A stretch of DNA of 64,000 nucleotides from Calliopum simillimum. Taxonomy: Eukaryota > Arthropoda > Insecta > Diptera > Lauxaniidae. This document shows positions 33,007 through 44,399 of the stretch, in pieces. A program made the translations under genes and the position numbers. The notes below the pieces were generated by a model. That model searched no databases, had not been told where the DNA came from, and worked only from the letters and a program-made list of their open reading frames with translations. The first letter of the stretch is position 1. Each line of letters begins with the position of its first letter. The stretch spans positions 44,325,061 to 44,389,060 of the forward strand of contig OX638369.1 of the NCBI GenBank assembly GCA_951812925.1, in the 5' to 3' direction.

Positions 33007-33897
33007 TATCCCCTTTTAAAAACGACAGATTCAATTGCCATATTGCTACATCTTTTATAATGTTATTTTAAAATGGTCATAACTTTTTACAGAAAAATCA
33101 TACAAGTTCATTCTGTCACTCATTTTGAAGACGAAGAACAGTACAAAATGACGCATTGAATAGAAGAGACCAAAACGATTTTGTGCATGTTCTACACAAC
33201 CTCAAAAATCGTGTTTTTTTAACACTAGTGGTGAGATATCTCACAAACTGTAAGTGATACAGCAATTTCGCGTCCAATTTCGAATTCAGCAGCCCAAAAA
33301 CGCACTAAAACGAAAGTAAATGCTATTTTCGTGTTCAGAGATCCCAAATTAGTTTAGAAAATATGACTACCAAAATGGTTTTTTAAAAATTAAGAAGAAA
33401 AAATAAAAAAAATAAATTTTTTTTCTTAACTTTGAAACGAGCTCCATTTCTTAAAAACTAATATTTTTTTATTAATTTTTCCTTTAAATAATCAACATTT
33501 AATTCCCTACAACATAAAAACTCCAGAACAAATATTTCGCCCTTTGAAAATTACAAAAAACCAATTTATAGAAAGAAAGTCATGAACATTTTTTTGAAAA
33601 ATTTAAGTTTTTGTACCGAAATAGCAACAAATTTAATTTTTGGACTAAAACTTTTTAAAAAGATAATGTTGACCTAATCATGCTCTACAAAAGTTGTCTC
33701 GAAAATATTATGAAAAAATGAATAGTTTTGAAGTAACGGGCAGTCAAAACTTTTTTAGTAAATTTTTCGACCTTTAATCGAACACCGGCTGGGTTTTTTT
33801 TTTTTTGAGATCTTATTTTTTTGACCTGTAATTTTAGGAAATAGACGGGGAGCAAGCAAAATCAGAATTTTGCACGTATGGGCGCTCTAATAAGTAG

Positions 33898-34443
33898 TAT
33901 TATATTATAAGTAGTATATAATATATTTATTACGTATGTAGTTAAAATGGATGGTCCAAAATTTTAAAATTTTCTTTGAACAGCGCTTCCACAGCACCAA
34001 AATATTCACTTTGATATAAATAAGCATCATTTAAAACTTGGTTCATTTCCTGCAATTTATTTCTTCATAAGATTTGTAATTTTAGAGATATCTTTATTAT
34101 CCACCTTGAATGAACAATATCTTCAAAGCTACAGAACTTAGAGAGAAATAAATTGCAGATTCGAATTAAGCAGCTCAAAACCCAAATAAAAAGTTTGACA
34201 GTTTTAATATTAAACACTTACGGTTTTTAAATTGTTTGGGATGCATCAAATTTTATATGGTGCTTATCTACATCAAAGAGAACATTTTGGTACAATGGAG
34301 GTGCAATTCCAAGAAAATTTTGGACCACTCTAATCTTCATTCGTTATAAAATTAAAATGTATTTGAAATATACACATGTTTTATCTTGAAAACATTTATT
34401 TCTATCACCATTATATTCTGATTGAATCAATTGAAATATCATC
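33898..34443. other. AT-rich spacer between foldback elements
   Basis: No gene, terminal repeat or simple repeat was recognised. Confidence 0.4.
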
Positions 34444-34445
34444 TA

Positions 34446-35330
34446 CAGTGGCTTGCAAAACTAAGTACATATTTGAAACTGGTCTATTAACATGCCCATA
34501 AATAGAGTTTATTCTCTATTTATTGAGCTATTAGATGATATTAATTTGAGTCTGGAAAATTAGCACGGTTCAATAAAGTTATGCCATCTTTCATTCTTTC
34601 ATACTTCTGACATAACTTTATTGAACCATTTTGTACAAGAAAACCACATTAGAGCAAAACTGAAAAATTTGCACTTTCGTGAATCTGGCCTAAGAGTGAC
34701 GATATATGATTATGGGAGAAAATACACTTGTTGTTAAATATTTTTAGCTTAGTCGACGACTTTGATTTTTTTAAAAGTTTAAGGTAGATTGGAATATTTC
34801 TAGCCAATATATCAATAATTCGTCTGGAAGGGTTTGTAGTCTACCGTCGACCCTTTTTTTTGGTAGTGACTCAGATTTTTTGACTTAGTTGAATCTAATA
34901 GAATACGTAGAATATTTTAATATCAAAAAACATTGCTAAAAAGACCATTTGGTTATGATTGTAGTGGGTTGTTAAGAAGGAGAAAGAACTCCTCGACATT
35001 CTGGAACAAAATTTTTTTAAAATCGTTAACATGGAAATGCCTCACTACAGAATAACCCATTTCCATCATGCTTAAAATCTTAAACAACCCACTACAATCA
35101 TAACCAAATGGTATTTTCAACAATGTTTTTTGATATGAAATTATTCTACGTAATCTATTAGTTCCAATTAAGTCAAAAAATCTGGGTCACTACCAAAAAA
35201 AAAAAGGTCGACGGTAGACTACAATTCCTTAAGGTAGTTTTGTCCAGTTCTGGCTGAGATTTGTGCTAAGAGGGCTAACATATCCAGACGAATTATTGAT
35301 CAAACATGTACTCAGTTTTGCACGCTACTG
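34446..35330. mobile_element. Tc1/mariner-type foldback MITE (885 bp)
   Basis: Inverted ends CAGTGGCTTGCAAAACTAAG and its near complement are flanked by TA (34444-34445 and 35331-35332). Inside, arms at about 34790-34985 and 35085-35305 pair (GTAGTCTACCGTCGACC; ACCAAATGGT; GTAGTGGGTTGTT), with a loop near 35030. CAGTGGC(T/G)TGCAAAA is a common start for Tc1-type elements. No transposase. Confidence 0.72.
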
Positions 35331-35584
35331 TAGGTATAGGATTTTAAGGCTAAAATTAGAACTGTGATAGAAAACAAAAAATTTCACATTTTGTAAAAGT
35401 TTCAAGCAAATTCATTTATTTTGCGCCAGTGAACTAAGGAAATACCTATCGTTCTGTATATTTACACAATCGATAATATTGTAGTACACTTTAAGAATTT
35501 TCAGATCGGCAGCATAAGCATGATTTAAAATTTGTAAAATGTCATTATTAAATAATGTAAAAATCAAGGGACATGTGTAGATGA

Positions 35585-35928
35585 CTACAACAACAGGGTG
35601 CTATATTTGGCGTAGCCAGAAATGAAATAACCTATATCGTAAAATTTTAAAAACTTTACTTGTAAGAGAGGTGCCATTCCCTTTTGTCCGAATTCAACTT
35701 TTTTCTGCTCCGAGTTTCCTTTAACTATTTCTAGTGTTCGTACAAAAATTGGTTGCATTATCTCAAATAACACATGAAGAATTTGCTCGTGTGGGAGTGC
35801 CACGCCCTTTTTTTCTGAGTGGGAAAAGATATTGTTTATATATAAACTTTTTCATAACTGCCAAGCCTTTTTATCTGCGCTACAAACTGAAGAACAAAGT
35901 GAATATACCCTGCGTGTAGAGTATAACA
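35585..35928 (+). mobile_element. INE-1/DINE-1-like element (copy c)
   Basis: A decayed copy with GAGGTGCCATTCCC and GGAGTGCCACGCCC units and the tail GTGAATATACCCTGCGTGTAG. The CAA/CAACAT repeat array starts directly at its 3' end. Confidence 0.6.
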
Positions 35929-36880
35929 ACAACAACAACATCAACACCAACAACAAAAACAACAATAACAACAACAACAACAAGAACAAAAACAGCAGCA
36001 CCAACATCAACAACACCAACAACAACAACAGCAACACCAACACCAACAACACCAACAACACCAACAACAACAACAACATCAACATCAACATCAACATCAA
36101 CATCAACATCAACATCAACATCAACATCAACATCAACATCAACATCAACATCAACATCAACATCAACATCAACATCAACATCAACATCAACATCAACATC
36201 AACAACAACATCAACATCAACATCAACATCAACATCAACATCAACATCAACATCAACATCAACATCAACATCAACATCAACATCAACATCAACATCAACA
36301 TCAACATCAACATCAACATCAACATCAACATCAACATCACCATCAACATCAACATCAACATCAACATCAACATCAACATCAACATCAACATCAACATCAA
36401 CATCAACATCAACATCAACATCAACATCAACATCAACATCAACATCAACATCAACATCAACATCAACATCAACATCAACATCAACATCAACATCAACATC
36501 AACATCAACATCAACATCAACATCAACATCAACATCAACATCAACATCAACATCAACATCAACATCAACATCAACATCAACATCAACATCAACATCAACA
36601 TCAACATCAACATCAACATCAACATCAACATCAATATCAACATCAACATCAACATCAACATCAACAACAATAACACCAACAACAACACCAACAACAACAT
36701 AAACAAAAACATCAGCAACAACCACAACAACAGCACCAACAATAACAATAACATCAACAACAACAACCACAACAACAACAACAACACCAACACCAATAAC
36801 AACAAGGAATAGCAACACCAAGAACATCAACAACAACAACAACAACATAAACAATAACAATAACATCAATAATATAACTA
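35929..36880 (+). repeat. CAA/CAACAT satellite array
   Basis: Imperfect CAA triplets (35929-36075) lead into about 590 bp of the hexamer CATCAA, nearly perfect from 36076 to 36665, and then into imperfect CAA triplets to about 36850. Rare variants include a CAACAA at about 36205, a CACCAT near 36340 and a CAATAT near 36635. All six frames are open across it, giving Asn-Ile, Val-Asp or Leu-Met repeats; these are artefacts. Confidence 0.97.
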
Positions 36881-37319
36881 TGATCACTACACTCAGCGTT
36901 CTCTAAAATAAACCAACAACCACTGTTTTGGCCTTATTTGGATTTATTTTCACAATATTAGTATTTATTACAAATATTATTTTAGCAAACAAATTATCAA
37001 AGCTGAGGACACTTAATCAACTGGATTTAACACCACTAAACTATTATCAAAATTCACACTGAACTTGAATCTCTTCAATGATAAACAAACAGAGCACATG
37101 GAAGATATGGTCAGTCATATACGATTCGCTATCAACCTAAGTGCTTATATCAAAAGCAAAAATATTTTCATCAAACTCGAACGATAAGAGAACTTAACTT
37201 ATCATTTTCATATGCATATGTATATACAGACGTACCTACATATCTTCATGTCACTAACGCTCTCAACAAAAAGTATATAGACCTGGCGGTTAATCAATAT
37301 AACGCTCAATTTTGTAATT

Positions 37320-37325
37320 TCAGTT
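37320..37325 (+). promoter_or_regulatory. Initiator-like TCAGTT of UGT-C
   Basis: TTTCAGTTGATTTCCTGC places TCAGTT 33 bases before the ATG, matching the other three UGT genes. A TATATA at 37274-37279 is about 47 bases upstream, which is too far for a standard TATA box at this initiator. Confidence 0.45.
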
Positions 37326-37352
37326 GATTTCCTGCAATCGAGCGCACACAAC

Positions 37353-39148
37353 ATGGGATACTGGTCGTTCGCGAAAACTTGTGCGTTATTTGGCGCTTTG
37401 CTGCTGTGTCTCACCCAGCAGACACCCTCAACGGAGGCGGCAAATATACTGGGTATTTTTACAAGTCATAGTCCATCACATCTGATCGTACATATGTCTG
37501 TGGCGCGTGCACTCGCTGAAAAAGGACATAATGTAACAGTGGTTTGCTCGATGAAGCCTAAGGTGACACATAAAAGCATCAATGTGATAGTCGTAGCACC
37601 ATCTGATGAGATGGAGCAAAAGTTTGCCAACCAAATGACTGTAATGGCTAGTCAGAAGAATAGTATTCTCACAACAGTTTTTAATTTGTTTGGCAATTTG
37701 GAAATAATGTTAAGTATGCAATTTGATATACTAAAGGATAAACGATTTACTGTGCTCTACGATAATCCTGATACAAAATTTGATCTGGTTATTATGGGTT
37801 ATTTTATGAACGATTTTGAATTGGGCGTGGCAGCTAAATTTAATTGTCCAGTAATAGTCGACTGGACCGCACAATCAGGAGAGCTTGTTGATGTGTATGT
37901 GGGAAATCCTCGAGAAGTGTCCTATGTTCCATCGATGTCGGTACCTTTGAAACTTGGTGATCGCATGGGTTTCTTGAAGCGAGTACAAAATCTTCTAGCA
38001 ACCATATTGTTTAGAGGTATCAGATTCGCAATTGATTGTAAAATGGAAAACTATTATAAGTGAGTATATACGATTTATTTGGAGTGGCAATACTTTAATA
38101 CCGCTCAATTTTTGATTAATACCTATATACAATAATACTGACATATAATATTTATTCGCACATTATAGACAACTCTTTCCAACTGATGGCACTTTTCCAT
38201 CATATCAAGATATGAAAAAAAACGTTTCACTTCTTTTTGTGAATAGCCATTTCAGTGAAGGACCTATAAGACCTAACGTTCCAGCGTTGGTTGAAATTGG
38301 TGGCATACAAATTAAAGATAAACCAGATCCACTACCAAAGGTTTGAACTTTTTGAATTCTTATTTTATTTCTTTACTACAGAAAAAACACATATTTTTCA
38401 TTTTATTTTTTAGGATATTGATGATTTTTTAAACTCTTCGAATAAAAATGGTGCCATACTTTTCAGTTTGGGTTCAAACCTAAAGAGCTCAAACATTAAT
38501 CCCGAAACAGTACAGACTATTTATAAAACACTTGCCAGCCTTAAGCAAAACGTTATTTGGAAATGGGAAGAATTGGATAAAACTCCTGGGAACGCAAAAA
38601 ATATACTTTATAAAAAATGGATGCCACAAGATGATATCTTAGCACATCCCAATTTGAAACTTTTCATTACACATGCTGGAAAAGGTGGTTTAGCTGAGTC
38701 TCTGTATCATGGCGTTCCTATGGTGGCTTTACCAGTATTTGCTGATCAAGATACAAATGCAGATAAATTGGAAGAGTCAGGTTATGGTCGACAAGTAGAT
38801 TTGCAAAAGCTTACTGAAACAGATTTCGCCAATGCAATTAAAGAAGTGCTGGAAAACCCATCGTACACCAATAATGTGAAAACGTTTTCAAAACTCTATC
38901 GTGATCGTCCACTCACTGCCAGACAAAGTGTGGTCTTTTGGACCGAGTATGTGTTACGTCATCATGGAGCAGCCCATATGCAAAGTCCAAAGGTGCATTT
39001 GAATGAATTCCAAAGCGCGAATTTGGATGTAATTTTATTCCTTTGCATGGCACTCTATGCAATATGGAGAGTTACGAAGTTTGGTTTCAAATTTGTTTGT
39101 TCGAAATTTTGTAAGAAATCAAAGCAGGTGAAAGTTAAAAAGCAATAA
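37353..39148 (+). CDS. UDP-glycosyltransferase C
   Basis: Exons 37353-38059, 38169-38340 and 38414-39148 are joined by GT-AG introns of 109 and 73 bp and give 537 residues. The signal peptide ends near STEAANILG. SPSHL carries the likely catalytic histidine. Exon 3 has the FSLGSN strand and the donor-site signature with WMPQDD, ITHAGKGGLAES and FADQ. A transmembrane segment is followed by a short basic tail ending VKVKKQ. Compared with A and B, the FGDQ motif reads FADQ, the luminal loop after it has EESGYGRQVDL, and the tail is shorter; UGT-D shares all these, so C and D form a second pair. It is the only UGT on the plus strand here, and converges with UGT-D across 3.4 kb of mobile DNA. Confidence 0.93.
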
Positions 39149-39200
39149 GCAATGTGTTCAATGTTATTTAGAACTTAGTTTCTTTGTTTTTAGTATTTGT

Positions 39201-39206
39201 AATAAA
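39201..39206 (+). terminator. Polyadenylation signal of UGT-C
   Basis: AATAAA occurs 53 bases after the stop codon, followed by A-rich and then T-rich sequence. Unlike its three paralogues, UGT-C has no AATAAA overlapping the stop. Confidence 0.55.
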
Positions 39207-39559
39207 AAAGTATTGTATAATATTAATATGTTGTTTTTTCTTCTTGTTTGGAGTAGTGCATGGCATGCCAGATGGTAAGTTATCGAAATACATAAATCAG
39301 ATGATATAAAATTAGCATATTTTCACAGATTATATATTATTGTATGATTTCTTAAATGTACAAAGTCGGATTTTTTATTCACGAATTAAAAAAGGGCTTG
39401 TACTCTTAAGTGTAAAAGTTTTTTTTCTTTTGAATCTGTACACCTCCAATGATATCACAAAATAATTTTACTTGCATCATTCAGTATTATTCAGATCCTT
39501 GAATTTTGATTTTAAAAACTACTTCACCGGTTTTGATGAAATTTTAGTATCGATCAGGA

Positions 39560-40330
39560 GAATGCCATATGCTTGAAAGACTGGCAGTGCCATGCCCCTT
39601 AAAAAACAAAATTCAACATATCTCTAAAACTATTTAACAGATCTAGTGAAGATTTCATACATTGTACAATAAGAACCGAGAAAAATAACAGTCAATTGAA
39701 AAATAGGGGTGTCATATCCCCTAAAATAGAATTCTTTAAGCTATAAAACTATATAACGCATATGGATGAGATTTGGTACATATGTATAGTAAAGGGTGGC
39801 AAGTCAAATAACATTAATTGGAGTAATTAGCGGTGTCATGCACTCAAAAAACAAAAATTTATCAAATATCTGAAACAATTTTAATGTTCATAGATGATAT
39901 TGGGTGCATAAGTGGTGGGCACCGGGACAAATAACATCCATTGAAAAAATGGCCACGCCTTCATATAATGAAAATAGTCATATCTCCGAAAGAAATTTTC
40001 GAAGCTTATGACTGCCTGTTCGTTAAAGGCATCCCATACAAGGACGATATAGCTTTACAGAGCCAAAACAAATTATATATGCATCAGTTATCGAAGCTCT
40101 TTTCTCATAATATATATGACGTCACTTTCAAGAAATGTCAAAATTATCCGAAAAGTATATACTCATTGGCTCAAGGGGTAGAAAACTACCCCAGCAATTT
40201 TGACATCGGATATCTCAGACATGCCAGACCCGATTTGAGTTATTTTTTCACATACTGAAACCGCCATCCTTTGACAACATGAAACGAGTGCTGATATTAT
40301 CATTTTAAATATGAAACTAGTAAGAGTGGT
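39560..40330. repeat. Degenerate tandem array, unit about 120-125 bp
   Basis: Four related units begin near 39585 (GTGCCATGCCCC), 39705 (GTGTCATATCCCC), 39830 (GTGTCATGCACTC) and 39950 (GGCCACGCCTTC). Each continues with an AAAACAAAATT-like stretch, ATATCTC and ATAACATCCATTGAAAAA. It abuts the INE-1-like element that follows. A 105-codon open frame inside it is not a gene. Confidence 0.6.
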
Positions 40331-41048
40331 ATCTTTGGCCTGGCCAAAAACTAAATACCCTGCACTGCATTTCAAATACATTATTAGGAGAGTATAAGAA
40401 CAAATTGTTTATATGGGAAGTGCCACGCCCTCACCTCCGAGCTTACCTTGATTTTGCGTAGAGCTTGCATTTACTGTTTTGAGTGTTTGAGTAAAATTCG
40501 GTTCGGTTTTCTTTAAAAAATCTTTCAGTATAGCATTTTGAAACTTTCGCTTGTATGGGAGGTGCCACGCCCTCTAATCCTACTTCGCCTACTTTAAACT
40601 CAGAGCTTACAATTAATGTTCTGCGTGTTTGAGTGAAATTTAGTTGGATTATCTCAAATAACACTTTCATTATATAATTTCGAAACATTTGCTTATATGG
40701 GAGGTGCCACGCCCTCTTGGCCGAGTTTATTTAGATCTTGCGTATAGCATGCATTTATAGATCCAAGTGTTTGAGTGTAATTTGGTTGGGTTATCTCAAA
40801 AAACGCTTTCCGTATAACATTTTGGAACTTTTGTTTATATGGGAGGTGCCATGGCCTCTAGTCCGAATTCGCCTATTTTTTTCTCAGAGTTTCCCTAGTA
40901 TTCATGTTCTGTTATTTTGTATTTTGCTTCTGTTATTGCGAATAATGCTGTTATTATTGCATTTTGAATATATTTTTTGTATGGGCGGTAGCCGTGTCCG
41001 TTGACCGATTTTGCTCGTTTTCAATCCCCCGAGCTAACTTTTACGACG

Positions 41049-42065
41049 CACAGTGGTCCGAAAGGTCAATCTAGATGGAATAAAGTCAATTTTCTAGTTT
41101 TTCAAAAGCATGAAATTTTTTTATTAGTTGATTGAGAATTGACCACGGTTCATAACGGTATATTGTTTGTTTACATTTACGCATTATTTTTTTTGCTATG
41201 TTGATCGAAACATGAGCAATTGCATTGATGCAGTTATTATAAGACCACAGTCTATTTTTAGCAGTATCTTTGAATAGTTAGTGTGAGTGAACTAGAAAAC
41301 TTTTTTAAATAATTGTTTTTTTCCTGAATTACGCCAGGTATGAATTAATTTTACTGTAAATATCTGTTCAATTAAAATATTTTTTGTGGGGAAAAAATTA
41401 ATGTAAAAAGTGTAATGTTTTTGTACTACTTTTTCGTGTAGCCCAAAGTTTAGTTAAACTTTTAACTACCCATATGGATCGATATTGCAAAACTGTTTAT
41501 ATTTCTTTTATCTATAAATTGTCATGTAAATAATGAAGAAAAAGTTAGCTGCCCATAAGTGCCCCTTCAATTTTTATTTCATTTTTAGGTTACACACCTT
41601 TTACACGGAAAAAGCTTTATAATGGGTAATTTAACAAGAAACTAGGAAAGAAGATGTTTGAAAGTTATTCAGATAGGTTGTAATTGTTCCCATTAACCAT
41701 CTGATGCATTGTTATACTGATGATTAAGTAAATGAAAAATAATTTTTGAATTTTCGAATTTTTTTTTGCACTAAACTTCAAATCTGTGAAAAAACAAAGA
41801 ACGCATGTGCCACGCCCACTTGTTGCACACCGTTCATTTTGGTGTAAAGTACTGTTTCCATAATAAAGTAAGACCCGTAAAACTCGGGTCTCTACCTACT
41901 ACCATATAGAATTTGCGCCACGCCCACTTGACGTATACCGCCCATTTTTATTGTGAAGTACCCTTTCTATCATATATTTCAGCGCTGAAAATTTCAGGCT
42001 TCTAGCTGCTTCCAAACAGGAGTTATGACTTTATTCCATCTAGATTAGCCTTTCGGACCACTGTG
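41049..42065. mobile_element. Transib-like non-autonomous element (1017 bp)
   Basis: Inverted ends CACAGTGGTCCGAAAGG (continuing about 40 bp with one or two differences) are flanked by the 5-bp GC-rich duplication CGACG (41044-41048 and 42066-42070). A 5-bp duplication with CACWRTG ends is the Transib signature; CACAGTG is also the V(D)J recombination signal heptamer. The host sequence ACGACGGAGGC is seen uninterrupted in the related copy near 22845, which confirms the empty site. It contains a pair of about 125-bp units with GTGCCACGCCCAC / GCGCCACGCCCAC. No transposase. Confidence 0.82.
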
Positions 42066-42138
42066 CGACGGAGGCTGAGTACCAAATTTCATTGAATTAT
42101 GTTGCTCAGTTTTCCCAAAAAATGTATTTCCACACACA

Positions 42139-42198
42139 CCCAGCCAGCCAGCCAGCCAGCCACCCAGCCAGCCAGCCACCCAGCCAGCCAGCCAGACA
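42139..42198 (+). repeat. CAGC tetranucleotide microsatellite
   Basis: About fourteen CAGC/CACC tetramers lie in the tail module of the INE-1-like copy. The copy at 61977-62000 has only a few. Variable microsatellites inside this family are known from Drosophila DINE-1. Confidence 0.9.
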
Positions 42199-42553
42199 GA
42201 CGGACATGGCTATATCGACTCAGGAGGTGATGCTGATCAAGAATATATATACTTTTCTATATCTGCCACGCCTCCTTCTCTGCGTTACAAACGGAAGGAC
42301 AATGTGAATATACCCTGGGTGTAGGGTATAAATATATGTATTTTTTTTTCAAAAATGGTTTTCTTGGAGACTTTCGGTTAATGTGAGATAAGATCAACAA
42401 ATAATGTTTTGAGTTTCAAGTATTTAAGTTGAGGGGTAGAAAACTACCCCTCTGGGTCAATATGGGTTAATGCGTCATAATAGTTTTCTTTTAATTTAAT
42501 TTATTTTTTTTTCTAAATTATTTACAATTTTTGAACTTATGGGAACTGAAAAA

Positions 42554-42559
42554 TTTATT
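42554..42559 (-). terminator. AATAAA containing the UGT-D stop codon
   Basis: The stop codon TAA lies wholly inside AATAAA (CAATAAATT). If the signal is used, the 3' UTR would be under about 30 nt. Confidence 0.45.
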
Positions 42560-44329
42560 GTCCCTTCAATTTCCTTTTAATTGATTTCTTGCACAATTTT
42601 GCACATATAAATCTTAAAATTAACTTTGTCAATTTCCATAAAATAAAGAGTATTAGACAAAGAACTAAAATTACATCTAAATTGGCACTTTGGAATTCAT
42701 TCAAATGCACCTTTGGACTTTGCATATGCGCTGCTCCATGATGACGTATCACATACTCGGTCCAAAAGACCACACTTTCTTTGGCAGTGAGGGGACGATC
42801 ACTATAGAGTTGCAAATACTCTTTTACATTATTTGTGTATATTGGATTTTCCAGTACTTCTTTAATTGTGTTGGTGAAATCTGTTACAGTAAGTTTTTGC
42901 AGATCTAATTGTCGACCATAACCTGACTCTTCTAATTTATCTGCATTAGAATTTTGATCAGCAAATACTGGTAAGGCTACCATTGGGACACCATGATACA
43001 GAGACTCAGCCAAACCGCCTTTTCCAGCATGTGTAATGAAAAGTTTCAAATTGGGATGTGCTAAGATATCATCTTGTGGCATCCATTTTTTATAAAGTAT
43101 ATTTTTTGAGTTGCCAGGAGTTTTATCCAATTCTTCCCATTTCCAAATAACGTTTTGCTTAAGACTAGAAAGTGTTTTATAAATGGTTTCAGCTGTTTCG
43201 GGTTTGATTTGTGATCCCTTTAGGTTTGAACCCAAGCTAAAAAGTATGGCGCCATTTTTATTCGAAGAGTTCAGAAAATCATCAATATCCTAAGGAATAA
43301 AATGAAAACTATGTACTTAGATTGTCATACGCTGAATTTAAGAAATAAAATAAGTATTCGAATAGTTCCTACCTTAGGTAATGGATCTGGTTTATCTTTA
43401 ATTTGTATGCCACCAATTTCAACCATAGCTGGAACATATGGTCTTATCGGACGTTCACTGAAATGATTATTAATAAACACAAGTGAAACGTTTTTCACCA
43501 TTTCTTGATATGTTGGAAATTCGCCTTCATGTAGGAAGAGTTGTCTAAGAGATAGTAGATTATATAAATTTAGCTTTGTGGCATAAAAAAATAGTGAAGC
43601 AAAAATTTGGTTTAAAACTTACTTATAGTATGCTTCCATTTTATAGTCCAACAGAGATCTTATTCCCTTGAAGAATATAGTTCCAAAAATGTTTTGTATA
43701 CGCTTTATGAAACCCATACGATCGCCAGCTTTTAATGACACGCTCATAGACGGCACATAGGCAACTTCTCGTGGATTTCCTACATACACATCGATTAGCT
43801 CATTTGTTGGACCAGTCCAACTTACTATTACTGGACATTTAAATTTGGCCGCCACACCCAGTAGAAAATCATTCATGAAGAAACCCATTATAACCAAATC
43901 AAATTTCGTATCTGGATTATCGTAAAGTGCTGTAAATTTCTTATTTTCCAATATATCCATCTGTGTTTTCGCTATACGATCAAAACTGCCGAACATTTGT
44001 GTAGCCGATGTGAAAATTTTATTTTTTTTACTGGCCAACGTGGAAATTAGTTTGGAAAATGCCTTCTCTTGCTCTTCACTTGGGGGAATCAATATCACAT
44101 TGATGCTTTTGTGTGTTATCGGAGGTTTTGATGCGCAAACCACTGTGACATTATGTCCATTTTCGGCTAGAGCACGCGCCACGGACATATGCACGATCAG
44201 ATGTGATGGACTCTGGCTTGTAAAAAGACCCAGTATATTTGCCGCCTCCGTAGTGCGCGTGTTCTGAGTAGCATAAAACAAAAATACGCACAGTAAGGCG
44301 CAGATTTTTCTAAGTGATTGGCACAGCAT
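42555..44329 (-). CDS. UDP-glycosyltransferase D
   Basis: Exons 43623-44329, 43373-43544 and 42555-43289 (complement) have GT-AG introns of 78 and 83 bp and give 537 residues, the same exon lengths as UGT-C. The start is the ATG of MLCQSLRK, which makes exon 1 exactly 707 nt as in the other three; an in-frame ATG 14 codons upstream would break this and lengthen the signal peptide. The signal peptide ends near TEAANILG. SPSHL, FSLGSN, WMPQDD, ITHAGKGGLAES and FADQ are all present. A transmembrane segment is followed by a basic tail ending KRKLKGQ, which lacks the KKQ end of the others. The sequence is closest to UGT-C. No damage is visible. Confidence 0.93.
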
Positions 44330-44354
44330 GTTGAAGGTTCGGTTGCAGAAAACT

Positions 44355-44360
44355 AACTGA
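44355..44360 (-). promoter_or_regulatory. Initiator-like TCAGTT of UGT-D
   Basis: ATTCAGTTAGTTTTCTGC places TCAGTT 31 bases before the ATG. No convincing TATA box lies 30 bases upstream. Confidence 0.45.
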
Positions 44361-44399
44361 ATGGGAATCAAACGTTACTTGAATGAGTTATTGATAAAT

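Larger units (their letters stand above)
31375..33889. mobile_element. hAT-like foldback element, second type, split by a mariner
   Basis: Ends TAGAGCGCCCA and its near complement are flanked by the 8-bp duplication ATAAGTAG (31367-31374 and 33890-33897). The outer arms pair over most of their length, for example TTGCTCCCCGTC at 31420 with GGGGAGCAAGC at 33847. A mariner copy occupies 32265-33006 near the centre. Without it the element would be about 1.77 kb. No coding sequence of its own. Confidence 0.82.
40331..42335 (+). mobile_element. INE-1/DINE-1-like element (copy d), interrupted by a Transib-like element
   Basis: It starts with TTGGCCTGGCCAAA and TAAATACCCTGCACTGCA, the same head seen reversed at about 1460-1490. 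Four tandem units follow, of 139-141 bp by the spacing of GTGCCACGCCCTC (40425, 40564, 40704, 40845). The tail module resumes at 42066 after the insertion: a CAGC-rich stretch, GACGGACATGGCTATATC, and the end TGGGTGTAGGGTATAAA near 42330. Confidence 0.68.

Noticed and set aside
36076..36665. CRISPR-like regular repeat
   Set aside because: The hexamer array has no spacers, and the genome is eukaryotic.
35832..36887. Three long open frames of 317-335 codons on both strands
   Set aside because: They are the translations of the CAACAT satellite and have no real protein content.
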